Positions 46,387 to 58,309 of a stretch of 64,000 nucleotides of DNA are shown piece after piece. Numbering within the stretch: position 1 is the stretch's first letter; each line of letters starts with the position of its first letter. A program made the translations under genes and the position numbers. Source of the stretch: Isoetes taiwanensis (Eukaryota > Streptophyta > Lycopodiopsida > Isoetales > Isoetaceae); NCBI GenBank assembly GCA_021234155.1, contig JAJEKV010000052.1:2040077-2104076 (forward strand). Reading direction: 5' to 3'. The notes beneath the pieces were generated by a model, which worked only from the letters and a program-made list of their open reading frames with translations, was not told the DNA's origin and searched no databases.

Positions 46387-49215
46387 CTAAAACAAAGGGT
46401 ATATTATATATATAGGTGGAATTTTTACAAAATGTGGGACAGCCCCGCTTATTTCCGCCTTATGGGCCCCCGCCTATATACAAAAAAACGGGCTCAGAGC
46501 CCTATCTACTAAGTCCTAAGAAAAAACCCTCTACCCCGGGTTCGGAGCGCAGGTGATGCGCAGGATGTGGTAGAGGTTCGCGCCTGTCCCAAATAAGGTG
46601 CAGAACCACCTCCATCCCGCTGGTATGAGGATCGGGATGTTCAGCCATCCCGCACACCATCCATTCTCATTCTTAACGACAGGCAAATACCAGAGGTCCG
46701 CATAATTCATTTTGCAAGTAATCCACTTTTGACAGCTTAGTGGGCATCGCGCTTCGCTCAAACCAAAACCAGCAGCCTATGCCGAAGCGCCATCGATGCC
46801 TTCGCTTCACCCCCGCTTCATCTTATATAGCCAACCGAGGAACTCCTTTGTCGACGTGGACCAATCACAAAAAATCGCCAACGGTTTTCAATGCAAGGTC
46901 GTTTTAAATGAGCATCTTTTCTCCCGCATATCTAGCCATGGTACCTTTCCTCGACACATTCCTTTTAATGATATCCCACTTCGAAGTTGCTAGCATTAAA
47001 TGCCATTCCTTCTTTTCACGCCACGGAACATTAATGTGTGTCCTTTGGCCACCTGGCACATCCCATCATTCTCTCACGCCATCTCCACCGCTCATTCCTT
47101 CTCCCTTTGTTGTTTGGGGACTTCGCCAAATTTTTGCCTCTCAATCGCCCCTTTAGCATCCTTCTTCGACACTGCACCATCAACGGTTGCGCCTTAGCCC
47201 CTCATCATGCCCCCTTCACCTTTTTTGCGCCTAAACCTTTTCGCCTTCGCTCGCCCTCCTCCGTTTTGCTTTCGCCCTCCGCCTTTGAATCACCGTTTTT
47301 TTCCGCCAATCTTTTGCCATGGCTGCACCAAAATTTTCTACACTTCTGCTATCGCCCCTGTGGATCCGCTCTTTCGAAGTCGCCTTTCTTGACGCTTCAC
47401 TTTCCGCGGAAGCCCTTTGTTGGCCTGAATCGCGGGGGCCGCAGTAACGCCAGAAACTCTAATGAATTCTCTCAAATGGAACTTCCTACTCCAAATCCCG
47501 AATGGAAGCTTGAAGCGCTTCATCGCTAACATCGCCAACAAACCGCATGGATACACACCACAAAGGGTCGATGGCACCACCATTTCACCGACTCAACACC
47601 TGATTTCAGAGGTATTCCATATTCCTTTGCAAAACCCCTTGTTTATCTTGGTCCGCCATACAGATCTTGATGTCACCGAAGTTTGGTGCTCCCGCTATCA
47701 CGCAAACGCATCACCACAAATATTGACAAGCCCCATGAAACTTTTTTGTTAAGCTTCGTATATAGTACCTTGGGTATTCTATCAAGAACACCCATATCAA
47801 TAAGCCTTTCTATAATATAGTGATCAATGCTACTCGCCCAACCACCACATTGATTGGCCCCAATTGTTGTTTTACCGCCTTTCTCCAAGAAGTTGACCGC
47901 CTTCTGCCGCCACTTCCACCTCCTCAAACTTCTCGGGAGGCCATCTTCAAGCCCCTCATATGTCATTACTTTCCTCCCCTCACCTCCTCATTCTCATGCT
48001 TCCACTCAACAAATCCCTTCATTCACTTCCTCAAAATCCACAAGTTGGCACTTCACGCCTTCTCCTCCTCGGGTCATGTCCAAAGATAACACTACGCATG
48101 TCACCGCTCTCCTCCTCCTCTACGTAAAACGGCAGGCCCTCCACTTCTCATCATGTCTCACAAACGCCTCAAACACGGCAAGCAGGCCCTCCGCCTCGAC
48201 TCCTCGCCCACCAAATTGTATCAAGATCGCCAGGATGCTCAATACATGCCCGAAGCTTGCACACCATTTACCTCTCCGCAAGCGGAAGTGCTGCAACAAA
48301 TAAGGAAGTATCCGGGACATCCCGAGATCTTCCCTATGCACAAATTTATATGCAACACCTCACCGTTACAATCAATTACGTTTTCTCGATAGCAAGATAG
48401 CCCCCTCACGGGCCGATAGCCCTCCCTCACAACTCTCAACTCCTCGCCTCGGGATCGAGGTGTAAAGCTCTTTGATCCGCCCTTGTCAAGGAATTCGAGC
48501 AGGCTTCAAGAACCCACGCCCACCCGCATGGTTCCTCTCCTATGCTTCCCCGGGTGTTCCTCCATGCCCCGTGTTCCCCCGACTTCCGATTGCCTCCCCT
48601 TTTGGACAAAGGTCATGGATGGCCATGCCGGATGGACTCCACCTCGTGATCTCGACGGATCTCCGGTGGGATCCCCGCTTTGTTCGGCCGCCCCCTTGGG
48701 AGGAGGGTGCCACTCTTTGATAACACCACGAATTGATCTATATTGCTAATGAGCTGGTTGGCAACGCCACTGCTGATGCGCGCCCATGGTCTTGACACCT
48801 TCTTCACGCCGCCACCTCACCGTGATCCTTCACCCACCTTCAAGCCGGTTTTGTGCTGCTCTAAAATGCATCTTGCTCAGCTCCTTAAATGCGGCCATTT
48901 TTTTTATCGAATCCGAATGCGGCCAAGGTTTCGCCTCCGTGACCTGCCCCTCATGGAATGTCGCAGTTTCTTCCGACGCCTATGCCGCCTTTGAGGACAT
49001 GGTGCGATCTCGCTTTTCATTGATGCGCATCCCGCCCTTTGACTCAACACTCCTCCCCGCTCTTCAAACACGCCAGATCTCATTGGCCAGATACCATAAT
49101 GGCGCTTCGCCCTCATTCCTTCGCGGAGGATCACTTTCGAGACCGATGGCTTCCCACCCTCGTAAACACTTCCTCCTTTTTCTTCACTCGGAAAGTGTCG
49201 TTTTGGTGGGGGAGG
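46387..49215 (+). pseudogene. Gypsy-B region after pol, with a possible extra ORF
   Basis: 2.8 kb between integrase and LTR2, present only in unit 1. A broken plus-strand frame set starts near 47,320 (MAAPKFSTLLLSPLWIRSF). It includes NPEWKLEALHRFIANIANK and then TPQRVDGTTIS..HLISEVFHIPL. This resembles the block ending in a gly/pro-flanked 'EVF-IP'-like motif found in extra ORFs of plant mobile elements; the likeness is from memory and weak. Another frame, 48,960-49,200, holds DAYAAFEDMVRSRFSLMRIP. The region ends in the polypurine tract TTTTGGTGGGGGAGG (49,201-49,215). No envelope-like signal peptide or membrane segment can be argued. Confidence 0.45.
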
Positions 49216-49738
49216 TGTTAGTCCCAGCGCCTCCCCGGTTCGACTATTCATGCATACGACGGACCAGGTCAAGCTTAAGGATCCACAGACAGGCACGGGT
49301 CGGGCCTTTCCAAAGCCCAAATAGAAGACTGCAGCCGGTGCCATCACGCACAAAACCTCGCGTCCGGCCAACAAGAGGCATGCGGGCCAGACAAGGATGG
49401 CCCGCCACCGCCTCGCCGGCGTCAAAACAAGATTCGAGGTAGCACTTCAAGAGGCACCGCCAACATTCCTCCAAATCAGGCCTCCTTCCCAAGTCGGCAC
49501 CAGATCACCGAGTGTCTATATTGGGCCAAAGGCCATTGTACTATATATATGAGTAGAGCCAGCATATGATGGCTAGATGAGTTTTGAGTCTTGTCTCTCT
49601 TCGATCTTCTCTCGGATTATACAGAGCTCATGTATGTTCATCATTGATATCAAGGAAGCTTATCATTTTCCTCTCAATCGCTCTCTCTCTTGTTCTGCTT
49701 TCTTCTTCTTGTTCTTTTCTTGCAAATCCCCGCTGACA
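49216..49738 (+). repeat. Gypsy-B LTR2, shared by the two units
   Basis: About 523 bp, TGTTAGTCCC to GCTGACA, clearly the same sequence as LTR1 with scattered small differences at C/G-rich motifs. A polypurine tract precedes it, so it is a true 3' LTR of unit 1. Confidence 0.8.
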
Positions 49739-51960
49739 TAGTCCCCTGGATTCTCCCGTTAGCTCCAAGGGTCCTCACGAGGGTCAGTTTTGCAGAGTTC
49801 CCCGAACCCGCACCCCAAACACCTGCCGCCGCCGGTCTGATTAGTTTTTCCTTTCTTTTCTCGCCGCCATGTCCCGTCCGAAACTTCACGCCGTAAGAAC
49901 TTCTTTTCCCGCATACCGCCTCGCTTGGAGCCGCCATCATCGGCGGGAAGCTGTTCGTGATATGTATGGATTTTGGTGATGACATTGAGGGAGGCCACAT
50001 CTCGTCTAGGGCTCCGGGCCGGGCGCCACCCACCCCTCGTGGTCATGTCTCGGCCCAAATTCCTCCGCCAAACGCGGCAAACATTGCTCATGCCCCGCCT
50101 TCATCACTATCAGAGCCCTATCCGCTCCACTCGCCAACCTTTACTTTCATACCCCCGTAACATGCCTTCATCCATCACTCTTTCCGCCATATACCGGGCT
50201 TTCACAACCATCATCTCCTACTCTGGGGACAGGATATCCACATGTCTCTTTAGCTCCTCCCCGTGAATTTCCTTCCTACCTTTCCCACCGCTTCTTCCCG
50301 CTTTACACTCTTACGCACTCAAAACCAATGATCGCACCTCCAAAGTACCTCCACCTCAGCCACCCTTGCTGTGGTCTTTCCCAAGACCATACCACCTCCA
50401 ACTCCACCTCAATATCCTCACTATCATGTTCCCCGTCCAGCCCAAAGACTTTTACCTCTACCTTTCGCACCCTTGCCGACTTATCCCACCTTTGGCAACA
50501 CGAAAAGGCAAACCTTTAGACCAAAGTGCTCAGCCCACATGGAAGAATTTGAGGCTCGCCGCCCCGAATGGTCATGCGCAACCTCAACCGAATTCCACAT
50601 CTTTTTCCACCACATTGCGGGTTTCCCTCATCAATGGCTCATGTCCAACAAAAGCCACCGGAAACAAGATTGGTCCAAATGAAATCGCTTTTCTTTCACT
50701 ATGGGACCACTTGATGATGATCAACTTCATCTCAAGCAACGCAATGACCTTCAACAAGAGCCCACTTGAGTTCCGCCTCGGATTTTGCACCGCCTTCACA
50801 TTTTGCTCAAAGAAACTCAAGGAGTACCCCACCAACGTGAGCCGATCTTGGTCTGGGTTTCTCCAAGGACTTCCTCCAAATATCGACTCATGATCAATAC
50901 TCAACCAAGACTTTGAGCAAAGCTATCGATCTTGTCAATCACTCACCAATGTTTCCTTTCGTGGTGTGGCTCTTCGTGAGCTCCCTTTCATTCCACCCGC
51001 CATGGTTCCCCGCATCGCTGTTCAACCTCAACACGCCAATCCGGCGCAATGATTCCGTGCCATATCTCAGAAATATCAAGGCCACTTGGCGAATGAGTGC
51101 AACTCCACCAATGGCCCGCCTCATTGTAAACGATGCAACATGTGCAATCATGCCACTAAGAGTGCACTGCGCACTCATCCTACACCTTTCCGCAACAAGA
51201 TGGTTTATCAAGTGCAAACAACACCTCAAGACCAATCGCACTATCAAGAAATACCACCGCAGCGCAACCCAATCAACTCTATCAAAGAATAGAGCCACAA
51301 CGGGACCCAACACACGCCCTCCTTTTTAATCCTTCAAAGCTCGGTGTTATCACCGCCAAGAATGGGGTCATACCACCACGCGGCGGTCCTCAACTCCCAC
51401 AAGTTCAAAGTGCGAGCCGCACCAATCAGACCACATCAGTCCGCCTCACGGCTTACCAACTCGATTGCTAATGGCAAACAAGGCCCAAGGCCCCTTCTTC
51501 TTCTGAAGCCACCTCGCACGCCATCACGCTTATCAACCAGCTCATGCCAATCAACCTCGGATGGATCAACAAGCACGAAGAAATTTTTCGTGCTCTTAAT
51601 CCCCAAATCCGAATATCAAATTGGGTTGGTTTGGTCTCACGCCGACCTCGGGCCACGCCCCTTAACCATTATTCCTAATGGCACGCAACTCCGCCTTTTG
51701 CGAAACGACGCAATTCCTCATGCGAGAAGACAAAAGGTCCATTTTGCACCCGACTTGGAGAAACTCATGCCGAATGTCATGCCTAAAGTTCGCCAAAGCA
51801 TTTTGAACCTCATGCAAGCTGCTGAAGGCCGCACGTTGGCTAATGTCCATGCCACCACTAGAGCTCAACAAAGACAAGACGCACCTTCCACGTCTCAACC
51901 TCCACGCCTCGCACATATCCCAATATCGCTGCGGAGGTTGACCTACTCAAAGAAGTTGCC
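49739..51960 (+). pseudogene. Gypsy-B gag, unit 2
   Basis: Leader, then gag in shifting frames. Recognisable: PPEWSCATSTEFHIFF-type N-terminal core near 50,570, and the double zinc-knuckle region with GHLANECNSTNGPPHCKRCN and CNHATKSA near 51,080-51,170. Near 51,770 is LEKLMPNVMPKVRQSILNLM. The 415-codon open frame starting at 51,344 mixes true and shadow reading and should not be taken as a protein. Better preserved than unit 1. Confidence 0.7.
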
Positions 51961-52014
51961 GCTTTTTACCACGCACTCCCCGCACTGTGTAGGTCCAGCC
52001 GATCCTTTTCTCAT

Positions 52015-52482
52015 GTGCCTCGAACTCCAAGAGGAGCTAGCCAAAATCAAAATTCCTTTAAGCTTGGCCACAATTTTGAAACTCATCCCCGCCTCAAGGA
52101 CCGCTTACCACTCCCCGATCGCTTTGGTTGGGGCTGTTGCTACCTCTACTCCCACGTACATGCCACGGTGGGCAATCAACAAGTCAATCATGTTCAAATT
52201 GACGGAGGTAGCGCGGTCAATCTCATCACGGATAAACTCCGCAAACAAATGGGCATCAAACAACTCTATCGTGCCCCATATGACATCAAATTGGCCAATG
52301 GCCATATCACGAGACCTCAAGGCGCCACGCCTCTTCAAGACATCAACATTGGTGATCTCCGATTCCCCTTGGAATTTGGTGTTTGGAAGGCCGGAGAAGA
52401 TCCGTGTGATTATGAAATGTTGGTCGGGACCTTTTCTCCGCCAGGCCAAGAGTATCCATTATCGGGCCCGCGGATCGCTTAG
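52015..52482 (+). CDS. Gypsy-B protease, unit 2
   Basis: An open frame of 155 codons with FKLGHNFETHPRLKDRL, GWGCCYLYSHVHATVGNQ, then the retropepsin active site HVQIDGGSAVNLIT (DGG/S variant of DSG) and DYEMLVGTFS, where the second strand of a retropepsin is expected. It cuts the Gag-Pol precursor. It is a piece of a larger polyprotein, not a free gene; frame is lost on both sides. Confidence 0.75.
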   Translation: MPRTPRGASQNQNSFKLGHNFETHPRLKDRLPLPDRFGWGCCYLYSHVHATVGNQQVNHVQIDGGSAVNLITDKLRKQMGIKQLYRAPYDIKLANGHITRPQGATPLQDINIGDLRFPLEFGVWKAGEDPCDYEMLVGTFSPPGQEYPLSGPRIA

Positions 52483-54066
52483 TCATCACCGATGGTCACT
52501 TCAATGCCACCATGGACTTGGAAACAGAAAAATCATTTCCGTCGACAATGCTGAACCCTCTCTCTCCGACACCGCATTCGAGGACGCCTAATATTTATCA
52601 AGTTCGGGCCCACTGCGAAGTCCGCCTCATCCTCCTACCACAATATGCCGATCCTTGGGGAGAAATGACTCTTGATCGTGACCAGGTCAGTGGTTGTTTT
52701 GCTTGACCCTTACCTAGCTCCTTGCAATCAATCCAACGTGTTGATCACTTTTCGTGACAAATAACCTCCCCAGCCCCTCCTCAGATGTACACGCACGGGC
52801 CATGAAGCAACCTCTCGCTTTGAGGAAACTCAAAGAACCTCTTTTTTCACCACGCCAGAGTGCCACGCGCGACGTTATGCTTCAACCTCCTGCCATATTG
52901 TCCAGACATGGAAGTTATCCCCATATTCAGACTCCCCGGTCGAGATTGTGGACGAGGCAACAATCACCGTCCGACTTTGTCGCCAATCTTCCCGACACCC
53001 TATCGTATCAGGTCACACGCTCTTCAAAAAGTTCAAACACATTTTTGCCCGAGCTACAAAGATCTTCGGGGATCAACAAAACCTTGGGGAACTCACCATT
53101 CCTACCAAGTCCGATGCACGCCTAGCCTAGCAACGACAAGCATCGCTCAACCCCAATTACCGCGGATCGCTAAGGCGAAATTGACAAACTCCTTGCCGCA
53201 GTTTGATCTATGAGGTCAAACATTCGAAAGTGGGTGAGCCCCATCGCCATTGCACTCAAACACAATGGTAAGATCCGCTTATGCGGGACTACCGAAAACT
53301 CAATCAAAGCCACGAGCGTGATCATTTTCCACTTCCATTTACGCACTGTGTTCCGGAAGAGGTTGCCGGACATGAGATGTACTCCTTCATGGATGGTTTT
53401 TTCTCGCTACAATCAGATCTCAATCAAAGAATCTGATCAACTCAAGACTACCTTCACCATCCCGTAAGGCACTTTTTGCCTACAAGGTGGTTCCTTTTGG
53501 ATTATCAAACTCTCCATCCACGCTTCAACGTGATCATGCTCTCCGCTTTTCATGATTTTATGAAGGAAAATCCCTTCTTGCAAATTTCAAGATGACTTCT
53601 CTCGCCTCTGAGCCCATGGCTGACCATTTGGATAAATTGGAACTCGCCTTTTCGAAATGTGATGAGTCCGCATTAGTCTCAATCCCGAAATGCACCTTTT
53701 AAGGCCACTTCAGTGTGTTCTCATAGACATGTGGTCAGCAAAGGTGTATCACCACGCGGATCTGCCAAAATCAGCCGGTGCTCAAGGCTCAAGCACCAGC
53801 CAATATCAAGGAAACACGCTCTTTCTTGGGTAAGGTCAATTATTACTCCACCTTCATTCCCCGACTCGCAGCCATTGCGTGATCCCATTCATAAACTCAT
53901 CGGTGATGAATCCACTGGGCTTGGAATTCCCGTAGGATGTCGCTTCCAAATGATTGAAGCTCTTGCTTACTCGTGCCCCTGCTTCTTGTTCCTCCTCAAT
54001 GGGACAAGCCCTTTCATGTCCATGTCGATGTCTCGGCCTTTGCTATTGGAGCTGTTCTTTCTCAAG
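52483..54066 (+). pseudogene. Gypsy-B reverse transcriptase, unit 2
   Basis: RT motifs in shifting frames: ALKHNGKIRLC near 53,250, RLPDMR.. with MDGFSRYNQISIKESDQLKT near 53,390, VVPFGL near 53,490, and a catalytic box read as IFQDDFS near 53,590 (FQDD in place of YxDD). Then LNPEMHLFKAT, KVNYYSTFIPRL near 53,840, and the start of RNase H HVHVDVSAFAIGAVLSQE at 54,020-54,066, where the LINE begins. Confidence 0.75.
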
Positions 54067-54071
54067 AATAT

Positions 54072-54138
<67 letters not shown>

Positions 54139-55497
54139 TGTCTAATGCTCTCTAAGGGCCAAGAGAGGCCATGGAGCACAATATCAAATCAATTACAAAT
54201 TCAGCAATAGTGATCGATGAGTATCTCCATCACCGCAGATATAGTCCTAATTCTATAGGAGCCATACCTAACAATGAATAGTAATCAGATTATGTATATC
54301 AAACTTCTCTCTGATGTGTGTATACCCTGGGCATTGTATGAACGTATGATGCTCGTCTTCTACGTTGCCAGAGTCACAAATTTTACACAGCCTTGCTTCC
54401 CTAGGTGTTTTTGCCCATCTGCCAACCTCTATTTCCAGAATTATGCGAGCTGGTACGGTATTTGGCTATGACCTGTTTAAAGAACTTAGGGATATCCGAA
54501 TTCAAATAGTTCTGGCTTTTATACTCTTCCATGTGATTGATATTTGCCTTGTAATTTGATCATCCGGCCTCGATCGATCCGCCCATAAATGGTCAATCGC
54601 ACATTTCTCGAGCAATATCCTTGCATCCGATTTGTTGGGTGCCCGGTTGGCATCCGTTATGCCCCATTTTCTCGCCCATGCATGAAGATTTTTCAGCCAC
54701 CCTTGATCTGAACTTACCATAGCCTGGTAGGACGGGCGATCGGAACATTGCTCCTTCAGCCTGTTAAGAAAATTGATAGATTGGAAAAGAGCTTCTATCT
54801 CTAAAAGAAACATACCAGACTCCACAAGTATAATGGCATATGGGATTTGAGCTCGACTCCAAGCTCCTCACGCCAGAATGTCTTTTTGTACCGCTTCAAC
54901 TGAGTCCATAGTCCGGGCAGAATTTCGTCCCCAAATGGGTGCCCCAGAGCAATACCGCTTTTGCCAATGTTTTGAACAAAACTTTCTTAAGTCCCCAATT
55001 TGTCGGTGTGAGGTCAGTCTTTGCATTTTGTAAGCATGCTGTACAATGCTGTCTTCCCTCCTGTGACTCGGCATTTAATGCATTCCTTCCAGCTGTAATT
55101 AGAGGATGTATCTACTCCCAGGTATTTGTAATGATCCAACTGCCTCCAAAGATATGTCCCCATGTGTAAACTTCGGCCTTTCCCTGGTACCAAAGACCAT
55201 GATCTTTGTTTTTTGCTACATTTACCATCATTTTCTTTTCATTACAAAAGTTTTCTAGGGTTTGCATAAGTGATCTTGCAAGATCTCGCTTTTTCTTGGC
55301 TACTAGTACCACATCATCGGCATACAGCAGTAACTGGATTATGTGCGCTCCTAATTTGGTGCCTGCTAGAGATCGAGCTTTTATCCAGTCTTCCAGTTCA
55401 TCGATGAAAATCCCAAACAAAGTTGGAGACAACGGGCAGCCTTGACGTACTCCCATATGATGCGCATTAATCGACAAACCAAAACCGCTACGCCACT
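54067..55497 (-). mobile_element. LINE fragment inside Gypsy-B pol, unit 2
   Basis: Same insertion point and same sequence as in unit 1. Tail (AAAT)n is longer, 54,069-54,139. The best open frame, 55,507-55,112, holds INAHHMGVRQGCPLSPTLFG, IFIDELEDW and the RT box LLYADDVVLVAKKK. Further along, near 55,080, lies the SSNYSWKECIKCR-type region, then the C-terminal part near 54,370. This LINE belongs to a different family from the TATTC-tailed copies at 17.8-21.6 kb, judged by its tail. Confidence 0.88.
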
Positions 55498-57067
55498 CGA
55501 AACTCAATTACTCTAACGCAACTACTCGCCACGAGCGAAGCCTTGGGTTTAATTTTCTGCGTCCAACCCAACGCCCGTCACTATCTTTTGGGCGATCGGA
55601 TCAAATTCTTTGTTGACCACCAGGCACTTCTTTATTTGATCAACAAATCCACGCCCACGGGCCGCATTGCTCGTTGGGTCCTCCTTCTGCAAGAATTTGC
55701 ACCTTTTGAAATTGTTCACAAGGCTGGCAAATCTCATGTTGTCCCGGATTATCTTTCACGCATCCACACAGATGATCCCTCCACTGGAGTCTCAGACGCC
55801 TTTCCGGACGCTCAACTCTTTTTGGTCACGGCAACACCTCATTGGTTTCATGACTTTCAGCAGTATCTCCTCACAGCGCTCTTCCCCCAGAGGACGCCAC
55901 GCCTTCCAACCAAGCAACAATCCCGCCGACATCGGGCCCTCGGAGGTCCGTGACTACACCATAATTGCAGGCCATCTTTACAAAAAGGGTAAGGATACCA
56001 TCCTTCGACGCTGTGTTCTCCCTCATGAGGTTCCAGATATTGTTCGAGAAGCCCATGAAGGGCTCGGTGGTGGTCATTTTCATGGTGACACCACGGCACG
56101 CAAAATCCTTCTTGCTGGTTATTTTTGGCCCACGTTCTTCAAAGACGCCACGCCACGCCCGCCGCGCAGGATGCTTGCCACGCGGTGGGACGCCTCCACG
56201 GCCCGCGGACGCTCTTCCCTTGACGCCGGTCGCCACGCCACTTCCTTCAAAGAAATGGGGCATGGATTTTGTGGGACCCATCGATCCCCCCTGCGGCACA
56301 CCCGCGTCTGCCACGATTCTCCGTTCTCACCGACTCACGCTACCAAATGGGCGGAAGCTTGCGCGACTTCCGCATAACAACGCGGCAAGCACAGCCAAGG
56401 TTATCTATCAACAAATCATCACGCGATTCGGCTGCCCCACGGAGCTGGTCAGTGATCGTGGTGTCCACTTTATCAATCATACCATCAAGGAGCTGACGGA
56501 TTATCTCCTGATACAACATCACAAGAGCACACCTTACTATCCTCAAGGGAATGGTTTGGCAGAAAGCACCAACAAAACTCTGGTCACAATTCTCAAGAAA
56601 ATTTGTGACGCCGCGACCGACCGGCAAAACCAAGCTTCCTATCGTTCTTTGGGCTTACAATACTTGTTTCAAAATAGCTACTTCGTCACACTCCTTTCAA
56701 ATTGGTTTATGGTCAAGAAGCTCTCATGCCTTTTGAGTACATTCTCCCCACTCTCCGTTTTCAACTGGCTACTGCCCATAATCCGCCTGCTGCACTCAAA
56801 GAAAGGGTTTATCAATTGGAACAGTTGGATGAACTTAGAAGGGATGCTTATATTCGTGTTCTTCATGGACAACAGTTGCAAAAATCTTTACATGACAAAC
56901 GGCTGAAGACAAAAACATTCAACGAAGGAGATTTGGTTCTTCTTTATGATTCTCGGTACAAAAATTTTCCGGGTAAACTTAAGTTTCGTTGGCTTGGACC
57001 TTATCAAATTGTTCAAGTGGTTCGACCCAGCGTTTTCCAACTGGCTGAGTTAGATGGCACTCCATTA
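55498..57067 (+). pseudogene. Gypsy-B RNase H and integrase, unit 2, 3' truncated
   Basis: RNase H resumes as FFVDHQALLYLINKSTPTGR and FAPFEIVHKAGKSHVVPDYL. The integrase zinc domain reads HEVPDIVREAHEGLGGGHF. The core has KWAEACATS, then SDRGVHFINHTIKELTDY and YYPQGNGLAESTNKTL (D and E of the DDE triad). The C-terminal frame 56,702-57,067 is open: MVYGQEALMPFEYILPTL, LDELRRDAYIRVLHGQ, FRWLGPYQIVQVV. It stops matching unit 1 after DGTPLPG at 57,067 and reads on 27 codons into Gypsy-A LTR. Confidence 0.85.
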
Positions 57068-58309
57068 CCGGGTTCCTACCCAAGGCTCAGACACCGGGAT
57101 GAACTGACAAGCTTGGGCCTCCAGAGTTCATTGCAGACAGAATCATGACAATGGATTGGGCTGGCATAAGAACATGGCATTGGGTTGTCCACTCCATCCG
57201 CCCTCCCCGGCACACTTTTGCGAGTAGGTTGAAAAGTGTTGGGACCTAATCAGAGTCCCACGGATGCATAGCCAAAGGGGCTATTCCCCGAGTTGCATCT
57301 CCCCAGCCCGGATGGGGCGTGTAGGGATCACTCCCACCGAGATCTCCATGCCGACCCAAGGTGACTAGAGGGCCACCGCCTCAGATTCGACTTAACCCAC
57401 TGGAAGCTGAACTCCACCCCACGGGTGTGAGCCCCATGCCTCACCCACACTCGGTGGCAAGCCATTAGACCTAGTCACTCTCGATCCCCCTGGTGAGGGC
57501 CTTATACACCGTGAGGGATTGGACAAGGGTCGAACACGAACCTCATTCTAAGCCCGCCCGCCCCTTCACCCACAAACCGTGTGGGTTCTTGTACACAAAT
57601 GTGGCAAATCTAGTAATGCACTAAGAGGGACTAGCTAGGAGCATCATCTACTAAGCTTTAAGTCTCTACCCCCCTTCCCAATACAATGAGTCCACAGAAT
57701 GCATCCGTCCATCATATCAACATAAGTAATAAGAACTAATCTATCTCATAGAGTTAGGTTCTTTAGTTAGAGTCAATCTCAGGATCTGCTTGGCTACTAA
57801 GGGTGATTTAATAGGCTAAACCTACTGGTTCGAAGGCTGGAATGAGGTTTAGGCTATTCAATCGACCAAATACCTGATCCCTGGTTCACTTCTCTCGATC
57901 CGAAGGCGTCCATGTCTCTGTTCTGCTTCGGGATGCGGTCGGAAGGATGATCTGACACGCTGGGGCGCACGGGCAGATCGTGGGAGTTGGAATTGACTCC
58001 TCGTGCACGCTTGTAATTGGAGCTCCTCGGAAGGTCCAGGGCTTAAAAAGGAAAAGTTAGGGTTTGGTTACCTTACATAGGCTCCCGCTTAGGGTTAGGG
58101 TTCCCATGACCCTTGGTCTACCTTTAATGGGTTAAAGGTCTTAAGTGCGCACATTGTTAAGTTGCGCACCCTTCTGTAAAGTTGTCCCCTAGGCCCTTGC
58201 TTGGGTATCGCTTCGCATTACACGCCGATTGGAGCGGGCAATACGCTGGTGTCTTTGCAAAGATTTGGTATACGCCGTGGGACCGTATATCGTCTTTCGA
58301 ACGATCACA
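57068..58309 (-). repeat. 5' LTR of Gypsy-A, outer part
   Basis: Matches 21,846-23,064 in order (CTACCCAAGGCTC to the end GATCACA). About 60-75 bp of LTR present at 21,771-21,845 are missing at the Gypsy-B junction. Confidence 0.9.

Larger units (their letters stand above)
38503..57067 (+). mobile_element. Gypsy-B: tandem dimer (LTR-internal-LTR-internal) inserted in the Gypsy-A 5' LTR
   Basis: Plus orientation. Unit 1 is 38,503-49,738 with both LTRs; unit 2 shares LTR2 and runs 49,739-57,067, where it breaks off inside the integrase C-terminus and joins Gypsy-A LTR sequence. The third LTR and about 60-75 bp of host LTR are missing. Both units carry the same LINE insertion between RT and RNase H. 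Such dimers arise from unequal recombination between LTRs or from recombination between cDNA copies. No TSD can be confirmed because the right end is lost. Confidence 0.85.
21568..58309 (-). mobile_element. Gypsy-A: chromovirus-like LTR retrotransposon with an H3-like gene, nested insertions
   Basis: A complete Gypsy insertion in minus orientation, bounded by LTRs with TG...CA ends and flanked by ATAAG on both sides. In its own 5'-3' direction it has: 5' LTR (58,309-38,313, split by Gypsy-B), PBS for tRNA-Met, palindrome pair, histone H3-like ORF, second palindrome pair, ORF-X, gag, protease, RT, RNase H, integrase, chromodomain, polypurine tract, 3' LTR. Insertions after its arrival are a Copia element in integrase, a MITE in the H3 gene and Gypsy-B in the 5' LTR. 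Without these the element is about 12.9 kb, long for a chromovirus because of the two extra genes. RT and gag are largely open, so the copy is not very old, but several genes are broken. Confidence 0.9.

Noticed and set aside
46531-46761. A small minus-strand protein after Gypsy-B pol
   Set aside because: No family match, no promoter, and absent from unit 2; unsupported.
51344-52591. A 415-codon protein in Gypsy-B unit 2
   Set aside because: The frame passes through the protease region in the wrong phase; the true protease motif DGGS is in another frame.
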